A stretch of DNA of 64,000 nucleotides from Foliimonas ilicis. GTDB taxonomy: Bacteria; Pseudomonadota; Alphaproteobacteria; Rhizobiales; Rhizobiaceae. How positions within the stretch are numbered: the stretch's first letter is position 1; each line of letters begins with the position of its first letter. Location of the stretch: NCBI RefSeq assembly GCF_039939195.1, contig NZ_JBDUUH010000007.1, positions 62,001 through 126,000 of the forward strand. Reading direction: 5' to 3'. Below the pieces are notes generated by a model that saw only the letters and a list, made by a program, of their open reading frames with translations, had not been told where the DNA came from and did no database searches. The translations under genes were made by a program, and so were the position numbers. Below, piece by piece: positions 17,758 to 26,115 of this stretch.

Positions 17758-18045
17758 TTACTCGACGACTTTCGGCACGAGAAAGAAGTTCTCGTCGGTC
17801 GCCGGCGCATTGGCGACGATGTCGGCCGCCTTGTTGCCGTCGGTCACGACATCGGCGCGCTTCTTCATTTCCATCGGAATAACCGATGTCATCGGCTCGA
17901 CACCGGAAACATCGACTTCGCTCAATTGCTCGACGAAGCCCAATATGGCGTTCAGCTCGCCTGTCATGCGCTCCGCATCCTGCTCGTCCACCGCAATGCG
18001 GGCGAGATGCGCGACGCGCTTTACTGTCTGAATATCTACGGACAC
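17758..18045 (-). CDS. gatC: Glutamyl-tRNA(Gln)/aspartyl-tRNA(Asn) amidotransferase subunit C
   Basis: GatC is the small scaffold that wraps the GatA-GatB interface. The 95-residue length is typical. The sequence shows the family pattern: an N-terminal helix with VKRVAHLARIAV, GELNAILGFVEQLSEVDVSGVEPM in the middle, and a C-terminal NAPATDENFFLVPKVVE. It precedes gatA by 51 bp, the usual C-A order in Rhizobiales. Confidence 0.96.
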   Translation of the reverse strand: MSVDIQTVKRVAHLARIAVDEQDAERMTGELNAILGFVEQLSEVDVSGVEPMTSVIPMEMKKRADVVTDGNKAADIVANAPATDENFFLVPKVVE

Positions 18046-18133
18046 AAAAACCTCCGGTAAACCGGGCCAATCACTGCCCGCGCTATACCGGTGCAGACGG
18101 CCTCACGCAACAATGTTCGTGCCCGTAAAGCCT

Positions 18134-18841
18134 CTAGATGTCGAACGGCTCGCCGATCTTCGGCAACAGCACCTTGGCCTTGGCACCGTCCATTCCGGCG
18201 ACAAACTTGTCGGCATTCGGCTCGATCATGCCGAAAGTAGCGAAATGGCAGGGTATAACCTGCTCGAAATTAAAGAAACGCTGGCAGGCAAGTGCCGCGA
18301 CCGCGCCGCCCATCGTGAACCGGTCGCCGACCGGCACGATACCGACCGCAGGCTGATGCAATTCGTTGATCAGCGCCATATCCGAGAAAATATCCGTATC
18401 GCCCATATGATAAAGTGACTTGTCGTTCTGGAAATGCAGCACGAGGCCTGCGGGATTGCCCAGATAGGTATTCTGGCCGCCCTCGCCCGGAAATGACGAG
18501 GAATGCAGCGCATTCACGAATGTCGTGGTGAAACCGCCGCAATCGACCGTGCCGCCATGATTGCCGGGATTGATCTTCTTGTCGCTCACGCCCTGGCCGA
18601 CGAGATACATGCAAATCTCGAAATTCGCGACGAGCGTCGCGCCCGTGGCTTTGAGGATTTCCACCGTATCGCCGATATGGTCGCTATGGCCATGCGTCAG
18701 CAGAACATGCGTAATGCCCTCGGCAGGCCCTTCCCACGGCTTGTTCCATGATGGATTGCCCGTCAGGAACGGATCGATCAGGATCTTTGCGTCGCCCGCT
18801 TCGATGCGAAAAGCGGAATGGCCGTACCAGGTAAGTTTCAT
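18134..18841 (-). CDS. UPF0173 family metal-dependent hydrolase (metallo-beta-lactamase fold)
   Basis: A 235-residue protein of the UPF0173 (YtkL-like) family. The metal motif THGHSDHIGD sits at about residues 49-58 after the opening strand KLTWYGHSAFRIEAGDAKILIDPF. Further ligands are in NHGGTV, ADHIFSDMALINELHQP-like positions (YHMGDTDIFSDM) and CHFATF near residue 200. The physiological substrate is unknown. It lies 88 bp downstream of nothing on its strand: its start is divergent from ruvX, with a 72-bp gap to the chosen ruvX start. Confidence 0.88.
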   Translation of the reverse strand: MKLTWYGHSAFRIEAGDAKILIDPFLTGNPSWNKPWEGPAEGITHVLLTHGHSDHIGDTVEILKATGATLVANFEICMYLVGQGVSDKKINPGNHGGTVDCGGFTTTFVNALHSSSFPGEGGQNTYLGNPAGLVLHFQNDKSLYHMGDTDIFSDMALINELHQPAVGIVPVGDRFTMGGAVAALACQRFFNFEQVIPCHFATFGMIEPNADKFVAGMDGAKAKVLLPKIGEPFDI

Positions 18842-18913
18842 GATGATCCTCGATTTTTGCTGATCGCAAGGATAGAACGCGACGGGTTCAAGTCAAAAAG
18901 AAAGCGGCAGAAA

Positions 18914-19399
18914 TTGGCGATTAGCACAATTGAAGACCTGCAGACGCATCTCGTCGCCGGTAAAACGCTTGCCGCGCTCGACCTCGGCGACAAGACGATC
19001 GGCGTCGCCGTGTCGGATCGCGGGCTGTCCTTTGCCAATCCGCGTCAGGTCGTCATGCGCAAGAAATTCACGCTCGACGTCAACGCCCTGCTCGTCACCT
19101 TCAAGGCCGACAATGTCGGCGCGGTCGTCATGGGCCTGCCGGTCAATATGGACGGGAGCGAAGGCCCGCGCGCTCAGGCGTCGCGCGCTTTCGTGCGAAA
19201 TGCCGCGAGGCTGACCGATCTGCCCTTCGCCTTCTGGGACGAGCGGCTTTCGACGGTCGCGGCCGAACGTGCGCTGATCGAAATGGACGTGTCGCGCAAG
19301 AAACGAGGTGACCGCATCGATTCAGCAGCGGCAGCTTTTATCCTGCAAGGCGTACTGGACCGTATTCACGCACTCGGCGCGGATGATTCGCCCGAATAA
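18914..19399 (+). CDS. ruvX: YqgF/RuvX family nuclease (pre-16S rRNA processing)
   Basis: This RNase H-fold protein is implicated in maturing the 5' end of 16S rRNA and was once thought to be a Holliday junction resolvase. The fold is clear: ALDLGDKTIGVAVSD holds the first catalytic aspartate, MGLPVNMDGSEGPRA the second strand, FWDERLSTVAAE the catalytic glutamate and KKRGDRIDSAAAAFIL the final aspartate. I choose the TTG at 18914 (161 residues, the family norm). A longer frame to ATG 18818 would overlap the divergent hydrolase gene and adds a basic unconserved stretch. Its last 34 bases overlap the convergent small membrane protein gene. Confidence 0.88.
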   Translation: MAISTIEDLQTHLVAGKTLAALDLGDKTIGVAVSDRGLSFANPRQVVMRKKFTLDVNALLVTFKADNVGAVVMGLPVNMDGSEGPRAQASRAFVRNAARLTDLPFAFWDERLSTVAAERALIEMDVSRKKRGDRIDSAAAAFILQGVLDRIHALGADDSPE

Positions 19400-19677
19400 G
19401 CGGCGCGCTGCGTTTTGATCCACGCAATGATCGGCTTGCGGCGGCGGAATGCGTAGATCGCCAAAATCAGCAGCGTGTCGATGATACAGGCTTTAACGAT
19501 CAGCCCCGGAATGATCGTCGGGTCGATTCCGAGCGTTTCCCCGTAAAGCTGGAAGATCAAATCATGAGCCTGCCGCGTCAGCATCACATAGCCGAAATGA
19601 ATATTGTTGGCAGACAGCAGAAACCAGCCCCAGAAAAGGATGAGTGGTGCGGCCCAAAGTGCCAGAATATAGCGCAT
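19366..19677 (-). CDS. Small membrane protein, DUF6105-like
   Basis: A 103-residue protein with two membrane segments (residues 1-20 and about 59-78), a central loop with the pattern HFGYVMLTRQAHDLIFQLYG, and a basic C-terminal tail (RRRKPIIAWIKTQR). It resembles the DUF6105 family of Rhizobiales; that family name is from memory and is the less certain part. ATG 19677 follows GGAGAGG at good spacing and is preferred over a TTG at 19689. Its 3' end overlaps ruvX by 34 bp. Function is unknown. Confidence 0.75.
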   Translation of the reverse strand: MRYILALWAAPLILFWGWFLLSANNIHFGYVMLTRQAHDLIFQLYGETLGIDPTIIPGLIVKACIIDTLLILAIYAFRRRKPIIAWIKTQRAAYSGESSAPSA

Positions 19678-19815
19678 CAGCCTCTCCAATCCGTCTTGGA
19701 GTGACCGCTTTTCGATGACTTTTCCGAATGACCGCGCATGGAATCCCTGCTTTCGGGATCACAGTGCTGCTTATGTTTTGCGGCTGCAATCTAAACCATT
19801 TGTTAAGGTTAATTT

Positions 19816-21441
19816 CTACGCCGCCGGATAGAGCGTATCCACGATCATTCTTGCATCATGCCGTGCATCCAGCATCCCGTAGGTGCCGCGCCATTGGCCT
19901 GCGAGGCGCGTCTCGATGAAAGCATCTGCGATGCGCCCTGCCCCAAGCCGCCGCAACTCCGCTGCTGCTGCCGCCAATGCAAGCTGTTCCGTCAGGATGC
20001 GGGCTGAGCCTTCGTCGGAATTCGCGACCTGCATTGCGGCCCGCAACACGCCGACAGTGCCTCGCCCGCTTGGACCGAGATCGCGTTCTATACCGGCGAG
20101 CACCTCGTCGAAGAGTGCAGGCGCACGGCCAAGCACGCGCAACACGTCGAGCGCCATGACATTGCCGGACCCTTCCCAGATCGCGTTGACAGGCGCTTCG
20201 CGATAGTAGCGCGCGAGCGGCGCTTCCTCGACATAGCCATTGCCGCCAAGGCACTCCATCGTCTCATAAAGAAGCGCCGGTGCGATTTTGCAGACCCAAT
20301 ATTTCACGACGGGCGTCATCGCGCGGGCAAAAGACGCTTCGCTGCGGTCGCTGGCTGCCTCATCGAAAGAGCGGGCCAGCCGGAACGACAATGCGGTCGC
20401 GGCAGCCACATCGAGCGCCATGTCCGCCAGAACGCGCTGCATCAGCGGTTGTTCGATAAGCGTAGAGCCATAGACTTGCCGGTGACGCGTGTGGTGCACC
20501 GCCTCGGCCAGACCGGCCCGCATCAAGGCTGAAGACGCGACCGCGCAATCCAGCCTGGTCAACGTCACCATATCCATGATGGTTTTGACGCCCGCGCCGG
20601 GATCGCCGACCATTTCGCCGATGGCTTCCTCGAATTCGACTTCGGACGATGCGTTGGACCGGTTGCCGAGCTTGTCCTTCAAACGCTGGAACCGCATTCC
20701 ATTGTTCGACCCGTCGCCAAGCAGGCGCGGAACCATGAAACAGGAAAGCCCTTCCCGCGCCTGTCCAAGCACGAGAAACGCATCCGACATAGGTGCTGAC
20801 ATGAACCATTTATGGCCGGTCAGGCGATAGAAATTGCCACCAGTGCGCTCCGCCTTGGTCGTATTGGCACGAACGTCGGTGCCGCCCTGCTTTTCGGTCA
20901 TGCCCATGCCGAGCGTCAGCCCGGCCTTTTCAACAGGCGGCTTCTGGCTCTGGTCGTATTTGCGCGTGGTGACGCGCGGCGCCCATTCGCGGAAAAGCTT
21001 GGTGCTCGCCATCAATGCGGCAAGCGAAGCGCTGGTCATGGTGAGCGGGCAAAGATGACCGCATTCGAGCTGCGCGGTCAGATAAAAGCGCCCTGCGCGA
21101 ATCTGATGCCTGCGTCCGGTTTCCGCTTCGCCATTCTCCCAGATCGACGAGTGAAGCCCGCTGGCGATCGAACGGCGCATAAGCGCGTGATAGGCCGGGT
21201 GAAATTCCACGACATCGGCGCGACGGCCCTGCCGGTCATGCGTTTTAAGCCGCGGTGTGTCGGTGTTTGCAAGCCGCGCAAGATCCTGCGCTTCCGGCGT
21301 AAGCACGAAGCGGCCAAGCCCGTCGAGATCCTTGCGAACAGGCTCCGAAAACCGCTCGGCAAGCTGGATAAGCAGGGGGTCACCCCGCCACGCATTGCTT
21401 CCCGTAAGCGGCGGCGGCTGGTTGGTTACCTCGTGCGTCAC
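19816..21441 (-). CDS. aidB: AidB-like acyl-CoA dehydrogenase family flavoprotein
   Basis: The 541-residue length equals E. coli AidB. Diagnostic regions are NQPPPLTGSNAW near the N-terminus, ARLANTDTPRLKTHDRQGRR, CPLTMTSASLAALMAS, GMGMTEKQGGTDVRANTT (flavin binding), LTGHKWFMSAPMSDAF, and MECLGGNGYVEEAPLARYYREAPVN near residue 410. E. coli AidB binds FAD and DNA and is induced by alkylating agents; in Brucella abortus AidB is known to sit at growing poles and the division site. No ada gene is adjacent. It is divergent from pyrB with 180 bp between the starts. Confidence 0.9.
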   Translation of the reverse strand: MTHEVTNQPPPLTGSNAWRGDPLLIQLAERFSEPVRKDLDGLGRFVLTPEAQDLARLANTDTPRLKTHDRQGRRADVVEFHPAYHALMRRSIASGLHSSIWENGEAETGRRHQIRAGRFYLTAQLECGHLCPLTMTSASLAALMASTKLFREWAPRVTTRKYDQSQKPPVEKAGLTLGMGMTEKQGGTDVRANTTKAERTGGNFYRLTGHKWFMSAPMSDAFLVLGQAREGLSCFMVPRLLGDGSNNGMRFQRLKDKLGNRSNASSEVEFEEAIGEMVGDPGAGVKTIMDMVTLTRLDCAVASSALMRAGLAEAVHHTRHRQVYGSTLIEQPLMQRVLADMALDVAAATALSFRLARSFDEAASDRSEASFARAMTPVVKYWVCKIAPALLYETMECLGGNGYVEEAPLARYYREAPVNAIWEGSGNVMALDVLRVLGRAPALFDEVLAGIERDLGPSGRGTVGVLRAAMQVANSDEGSARILTEQLALAAAAAELRRLGAGRIADAFIETRLAGQWRGTYGMLDARHDARMIVDTLYPAA

Positions 21442-21621
21442 GCAATTTCCTTTACAATTTCGGGCGCGAATTCGGGGTTATGGACGAATCCGCCCACCGC
21501 TCTTTCGGCTTTATAACCCAATGAATGCAACCCGCACGACGAAAATACCGGGGAAGATGGGGTCGATCTCCACACTATGTATTGCCGCAGGCCCCGACCG
21601 CGCCTATAGCACCCATTTGAT

Positions 21622-22584
21622 ATGACAGAGCCAACAACCTTCCCGCTTTATCCTCACCGCCATCTTCTGGGCATTGCGGATCTGTCGCCGCCCGACATCG
21701 AACTTCTGCTGGATAGGGCCGATGCCGCCGTTGCGGTTTCCCGCCAGTCCGAGAAAAAGAAGTCGATCCTTCGCGGCCGAACCCAGATCAATCTCTTCTA
21801 TGAAGCATCGACACGCACGCAGGCCTCCTTCGAGCTTGCGGGCAAGCGTCTTGGCGCAGACGTCATGAATATGTCGGTCGCCTCTTCTTCGGTGAAGAAG
21901 GGCGAAACGCTGATCGACACGGCGATGACGCTGAACGCGATGCGCCCGGACATTCTTATCATCCGCCATGCCTCGGCAGGTGCTGCGGCACTTCTCGCGC
22001 AAAAAGTCGGCTGCTCGGTCGTAAACGCCGGAGACGGCGCACATGAACACCCGACGCAAGCGCTGCTCGACGCGCTGACGATCCGCCGTGCCAAGGGCGC
22101 ACTCTCGCGTCTGACGGTCGCCATTTGCGGCGATGTTCTCCACTCACGCGTCGCGCGCTCCAACATCCTGCTGCTGAATGCGCTGGGCGCTCGCGTGAAA
22201 GTGGTTGCGCCTTCCACATTGCTGCCCACCGGCATTGCCCAGATGGGCGTGGAAGTCTGCCGCACCATGCAGGAAGGCCTGAAAGGCGCGGACGTGGTCA
22301 TGATGCTGCGCTTGCAGCGCGAGCGCATGGAAGGCGCTTTCGTGCCTTCGGTTCGCGAATATTTCCGCTACTACGGCCTTGATGCCGAAAAGCTGAAGGC
22401 CGCCAAGGAAGATGCGATGGTGATGCACCCCGGACCGATGAACCGGGGTGTCGAAATCGCCTCCGAAATCGCTGACGGCCCGCAAAGCGTCATTCAGGAA
22501 CAGGTCGAGATGGGCGTTGCAGTCCGCATGGCCGTCATGGAAGCGCTGCTCGATCCCCGCCGCAATGATGGAGTGCCGTCATGA
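21622..22584 (+). CDS. pyrB: Aspartate carbamoyltransferase catalytic subunit
   Basis: PyrB joins carbamoyl phosphate and aspartate in the first committed step of pyrimidine synthesis. At 320 residues it has the carbamoyl-phosphate loop YEASTRTQASFELAGKRLG (residues 53-71), the HPTQALLDALT segment, and the aspartate-domain motif MHPGPMNRGVE near residue 270. No regulatory PyrI is present. The gene overlaps the next, dihydroorotase-like gene by ATGA, as in organisms where a non-catalytic dihydroorotase is part of the transcarbamoylase holoenzyme. Confidence 0.97.
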   Translation: MTEPTTFPLYPHRHLLGIADLSPPDIELLLDRADAAVAVSRQSEKKKSILRGRTQINLFYEASTRTQASFELAGKRLGADVMNMSVASSSVKKGETLIDTAMTLNAMRPDILIIRHASAGAAALLAQKVGCSVVNAGDGAHEHPTQALLDALTIRRAKGALSRLTVAICGDVLHSRVARSNILLLNALGARVKVVAPSTLLPTGIAQMGVEVCRTMQEGLKGADVVMMLRLQRERMEGAFVPSVREYFRYYGLDAEKLKAAKEDAMVMHPGPMNRGVEIASEIADGPQSVIQEQVEMGVAVRMAVMEALLDPRRNDGVPS

Positions 22585-23867
22585 GCGTCTCCGTCTTCCA
22601 GAATGCGCGCATCGTCGATCCGTCGCGCGGTATCGACGAAATCGGCACCGTCATTGTCGACGGAAAGAAGATCGTTGCAGCCGGGGCTTCCGCGCGCAAT
22701 CAGGGCGCCCCCGGCGGTGCACAAATCCATGATTGCACCGGCAAGACCGTCATCCCCGGCTTAGTCGACTCGCGCGTTTTCATAGGCGAACCCGGCGGCG
22801 AACATCGCGAAACCATCGCGTCGGCAAGCCTTGCAGCCGCAGCAGGTGGCGTCACCTCGGTCATCATGATGCCGGATACCGATCCGGTCATCGACAATGT
22901 CGCTCTGGTCGAATTCGTACTGCGCACTGCGCGCGACACTGCCGTCGTCAACGTGTTTCCGGCCGCAGCCATCACCAAGCACCTCGAAGGTCGCGAGATG
23001 ACCGAGTTCGGCCTTCTGATGGAAGCAGGCGCGGTTGCGCTTACCGATGGCCGCGCGACAATCGCAAATGCGCTGACCATGCGCCGCGCCCTCACCTATG
23101 CACGCGATTTCGGCGCGGTCATCGCACATGAAACGCAGGACCGGCATCTTGGCGCGACCGGCGTCATGAATGAAGGGCTTTACGCAAGCTGGCTTGGTCT
23201 TCCCGGCAGCCCGAGGGAAGCGGAAACAATCCCGCTGCAGCGCGACCTGATGCTGGCGCGCCTCACGCAGGGCAATTATCACGCAGCCAAGATTTCGACG
23301 GCCATGGCCGCTGACGCAATTTCGGTTGCCAAGAACGAAGGCACGAATGTCACAGCGGGCGTGTCCATCCACAATCTGTCGCTGAACGAGAATGACATCG
23401 GTGAATACCGCACATTCTTCCGGCTTTCCCCGCATCTTCGCGCCGAGGAAGACAGGCTTGCGATGGTCGAGGCACTGAAGGACGGCACGATCGACATCAT
23501 CGTCTCCTCGCATGATCCGCAGGATGTGGATACGAAGCGCCTGCCTTTCGCCGATGCGGCCGCCGGTGCAATCGGCCTTGAAACGCTGCTCGGCGCTGCT
23601 TTGCGCCTCTACCACAATGGCGATGTGCCATTGCTGCGTCTGATCGAAACGCTCTCGACCGCACCGGCCCGTATTTTCGGCCTGCCGGGCGGAACGCTCG
23701 CGCCGGGCGCCAATGCCGATCTCTGCATCGTCGATCTGGAAGACCCTTGGGTGGTAAGCGAAAAGGACATTCGCTCGCGCTCCAAGAACACCTGCTTCGA
23801 AGGCGCGCGGCTGCAAGGCAGGGTCTTGCAAACGCTTGTTGCGGGCCGCACTGTATACTCGTCCTGA
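22581..23867 (+). CDS. pyrC: Dihydroorotase-like protein, predicted non-catalytic (pseudo-DHOase)
   Basis: The 428-residue amidohydrolase-fold protein aligns with type I dihydroorotase throughout, but key metal ligands are gone. The PGxxDxHxH motif is PGLVDSRVFIGEPG, so both histidines are replaced (R65, F67). The histidine normally in an HxST context is K237 (AAKIST), and the catalytic aspartate of the DHAPH motif is S310 (SSHDPQD). H183 (IAHETQD) remains. It should not hydrolyse dihydroorotate. By analogy with the pyrB-linked, inactive PyrC' of Pseudomonas it probably has a structural role in the PyrB complex. Translation is coupled to pyrB by a four-base overlap. A true dihydroorotase must be encoded elsewhere. 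Confidence 0.9.
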   Translation: MSVSVFQNARIVDPSRGIDEIGTVIVDGKKIVAAGASARNQGAPGGAQIHDCTGKTVIPGLVDSRVFIGEPGGEHRETIASASLAAAAGGVTSVIMMPDTDPVIDNVALVEFVLRTARDTAVVNVFPAAAITKHLEGREMTEFGLLMEAGAVALTDGRATIANALTMRRALTYARDFGAVIAHETQDRHLGATGVMNEGLYASWLGLPGSPREAETIPLQRDLMLARLTQGNYHAAKISTAMAADAISVAKNEGTNVTAGVSIHNLSLNENDIGEYRTFFRLSPHLRAEEDRLAMVEALKDGTIDIIVSSHDPQDVDTKRLPFADAAAGAIGLETLLGAALRLYHNGDVPLLRLIETLSTAPARIFGLPGGTLAPGANADLCIVDLEDPWVVSEKDIRSRSKNTCFEGARLQGRVLQTLVAGRTVYSS

Positions 23868-23891
23868 CTTGAATAGGCTCCGGGGGGATCA

Positions 23892-24518
23892 ATGTCCGAC
23901 GCTACATTCACGACGGCATCCTTGCCGATACTGATTGGCTGGCTGGTTTTCGGCTACCTGCTCGGCTCGATTCCTTTCGGACTTCTGCTCACTCGCGCCG
24001 CCGGATTGGGCGACGTTCGCAGCATCGGATCGGGCAATATCGGCGCAACCAATGTACTCAGAACCGGCAATAAGGGATTGGCAGCACTCACTCTTTTGCT
24101 CGACGCGCTTAAAGGAACAGCGGCAATCGCCATCGCGCTTTATTGGGGCGTACCTGCAGCAATCGTCGCTGGTTTCGGCGCTTTCCTCGGCCATCTCTTT
24201 CCGGTCTGGCTCGGCTTCAAGGGTGGCAAAGGCGTTGCAACCTATATGGGCGTGTGCCTCGGTTTCGCGTTCCTCGGCGCATGGCAGGGTCTGGTGACTT
24301 TCATCGCAGCCTGGCTCGCTGTCGCGATACTTCTCCGCTACTCCTCGCTTGCCGCGCTGATTGCCATCATCCTCGTTCCGATCGTCTTCTTCGTTGCAGG
24401 ATTTCAGGAACTTGCACTCGTTTCGGCGATCATGAGCCTGATCGTCATCGCGCGGCATCGCGCCAATATCTCGCGGCTCCTTGCCGGCACTGAATCCCGA
24501 ATCGGGAGCAAGGGATGA
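23892..24518 (+). CDS. plsY: Acyl-phosphate:glycerol-3-phosphate acyltransferase
   Basis: PlsY acylates glycerol-3-phosphate from acyl-phosphate, the first step of phospholipid synthesis, in the inner membrane. The 208-residue protein has five or six membrane spans and the three family motifs: LLGSIPFGLLLTR, SIGSGNIGATNVLRTGNKG and GHLFPVWLGFKGGKGVATYMG. It follows the pseudo-dihydroorotase by 24 bp and overlaps dprA by four bases, so it belongs to the pyrB-dprA transcription unit. Confidence 0.97.
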   Translation: MSDATFTTASLPILIGWLVFGYLLGSIPFGLLLTRAAGLGDVRSIGSGNIGATNVLRTGNKGLAALTLLLDALKGTAAIAIALYWGVPAAIVAGFGAFLGHLFPVWLGFKGGKGVATYMGVCLGFAFLGAWQGLVTFIAAWLAVAILLRYSSLAALIAIILVPIVFFVAGFQELALVSAIMSLIVIARHRANISRLLAGTESRIGSKG

Positions 24519-25672
24519 TGGAAAAGCCTGCCGGACAGCAATTGAGCGACCGGCAGCGTCTGAACTGGCTTCGATTGATCAGAACGTCGAATGTCGGTCC
24601 GGCCACGTTCCGCGATCTTATAAATCGCTTCGGCTCGGCTGAAAAAGCCCTCGAAATGCTGCCGGAACTCGTCCGCACCAGCGGCACGCAGCGCAAATTT
24701 CGCATTCCTGCGGCAGAAGAAGCTGAAAAAGAACTCGATTTTGCAAATCGCAATGGCGCGCGCTTTGTGTGTATGGGCGAACCAGACTACCCGGCTGCAC
24801 TTAAACGCATCGAATATGCGCCGCCGATTCTTGCGGTAAAAGGTGACATTTCGGTTTTGACCCGTCCCGCAATCGCCATCGTCGGCGCGCGCAACGCCTC
24901 TCTCGCCGGCATAAAGATGGCTCAAAAGCTGGCCCAACAACTCGGTGAGGAAGGCTATGCCATCGTTTCCGGTCTGGCGCGCGGCATCGATACGGCGGCA
25001 CATAAGGGCAGCTTGAAAACCGGCACGATCGGCGTTCTGGCAGGTGGTCTAGACCGTCCCTACCCGCCAGAAAACATCCCGTTATGCGGTGAAATCACTT
25101 CGAATGGCGGTGTCGTCATCTCGGAAATGCCCTTCGGCTGGGAGCCGCGTGCGCAGGATTTCCCTCGTCGCAACCGCGTCGTTGCAGGTATAGCGCTCGG
25201 CCTCGTCGTCATTGAAGCGGCGCAGCGCTCCGGTTCGCTGATCAGCGCGCGACTGGCGAATGAAATGGGCCGTACGATATTTGCTGTGCCAGGCTCACCG
25301 CTCGACCCGCGTGCGGCTGGCACCAACCGTCTTTTGAAAGAGGGCGCGACGCTGGTTACGGAAGCGCAGGACGTGCTGGATGCAATTGCGCCTATGCTCG
25401 CATCTCCCGTTCAACAACGGTTCTCGCTTGAAGAATCTGCACACGGCATGGATGCGCAGCCGGATACAATTGACGATAGTCTCGCTGCCAGTGACGAGCG
25501 CGCGGTCGTCATAGAGATATTGGGACCGACGCCGACGAGCATCGACGAAATCATCGGCCATACGGGGCTGCATGCCTCCCGCATCATGACCGTCCTGCTC
25601 GAACTCGATCTTTCCGGTCGCATCGAGCGCCACTCAGGCGGCGCTGTTTCTCTTGTTGGCCTGGATTCGTGA
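24515..25672 (+). CDS. dprA: DNA-processing protein DprA
   Basis: DprA loads RecA on incoming single-stranded DNA during transformation. The 385-residue protein has an N-terminal helical region, the Rossmann-like core (IAIVGARNASLAG, with GAR where GSR is common, then SGLARGIDTAAHKG, VLAGGLDRPYPPEN and FPRRNRVVAG), and a C-terminal winged-helix segment (SIDEIIGHTGLHASRIMTVLLELDLSGRI). ATG 24515 overlaps the plsY stop; ATG 24518 is a second possible start. Its end overlaps a convergent small gene by 39 bp. dprA is widespread in bacteria not known to be transformable, so competence is not implied. Confidence 0.95.
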   Translation: MMEKPAGQQLSDRQRLNWLRLIRTSNVGPATFRDLINRFGSAEKALEMLPELVRTSGTQRKFRIPAAEEAEKELDFANRNGARFVCMGEPDYPAALKRIEYAPPILAVKGDISVLTRPAIAIVGARNASLAGIKMAQKLAQQLGEEGYAIVSGLARGIDTAAHKGSLKTGTIGVLAGGLDRPYPPENIPLCGEITSNGGVVISEMPFGWEPRAQDFPRRNRVVAGIALGLVVIEAAQRSGSLISARLANEMGRTIFAVPGSPLDPRAAGTNRLLKEGATLVTEAQDVLDAIAPMLASPVQQRFSLEESAHGMDAQPDTIDDSLAASDERAVVIEILGPTPTSIDEIIGHTGLHASRIMTVLLELDLSGRIERHSGGAVSLVGLDS

Positions 25673-25837
25673 AGGCCGATCACCGCGAATGATGTCGCTC
25701 GCTTCGACATATGCCATCTCGATGAGGTAGGCGAGCATGTCGCAGCGCTCCGCTTCCGCCATGGTTCGCAACTGCCCCAGCATCGATTGCATATAGTCCA
25801 ACGTATCTGTTCGTCGTCTTGCATAAGGCTGAGGCAT
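25634..25837 (-). CDS. Small conserved rhizobial hypothetical protein (67 residues)
   Basis: ATG 25837 is preceded by GAAGGGAG, a good ribosome site, and gives a 67-residue soluble protein, MPQPYARRRTDTLDYMQSML to the end. It is helical in character (DYMQSMLGQLRTMAEAERCDMLAYLIEMAYVEASDII) with basic ends. I recall similar short proteins annotated as hypothetical in Rhizobiales, but I know no function. A longer frame to 25891 lacks a ribosome site. The 3' end overlaps dprA tail to tail by 39 bp. Confidence 0.65.
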   Translation of the reverse strand: MPQPYARRRTDTLDYMQSMLGQLRTMAEAERCDMLAYLIEMAYVEASDIIRGDRPSRIQANKRNSAA

Positions 25838-26115
25838 ACGAAATAGTCTCCCTTCTCCGGCAGCGAAAACCGCCGGATTGCTTACGTTCAAGACTGTCGC
25901 TACGACGGGCTCGCCTCCCGATCACGAAAAGTATATGTCACATATCTAAAATTGCAATGATATACTTTAATAAACCAAAGGTTGTATGCCGGTTGCGATG
26001 CTCATTTGTGCTTGCCTCTTGACCGCATGGCAAAGCACGGCCATGTGACGGACAAAATGAAAACAAGGCCACTCGCTTTTCCGGGCTTGGCCGCTGTTCA
26101 GGAAATACCAGCCAT
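25838..26115. other. Intergenic region with AT-rich palindromes upstream of topA
   Basis: This 278-bp divergent gap holds no further gene that I can support. It contains AAAGTATAT (25928-25936) facing ATATACTTT (25960-25968), and within it the 13-bp palindrome ATATGTCACATAT (25933-25945). These could be an operator and promoter elements for the small gene or topA. Confidence 0.4.
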
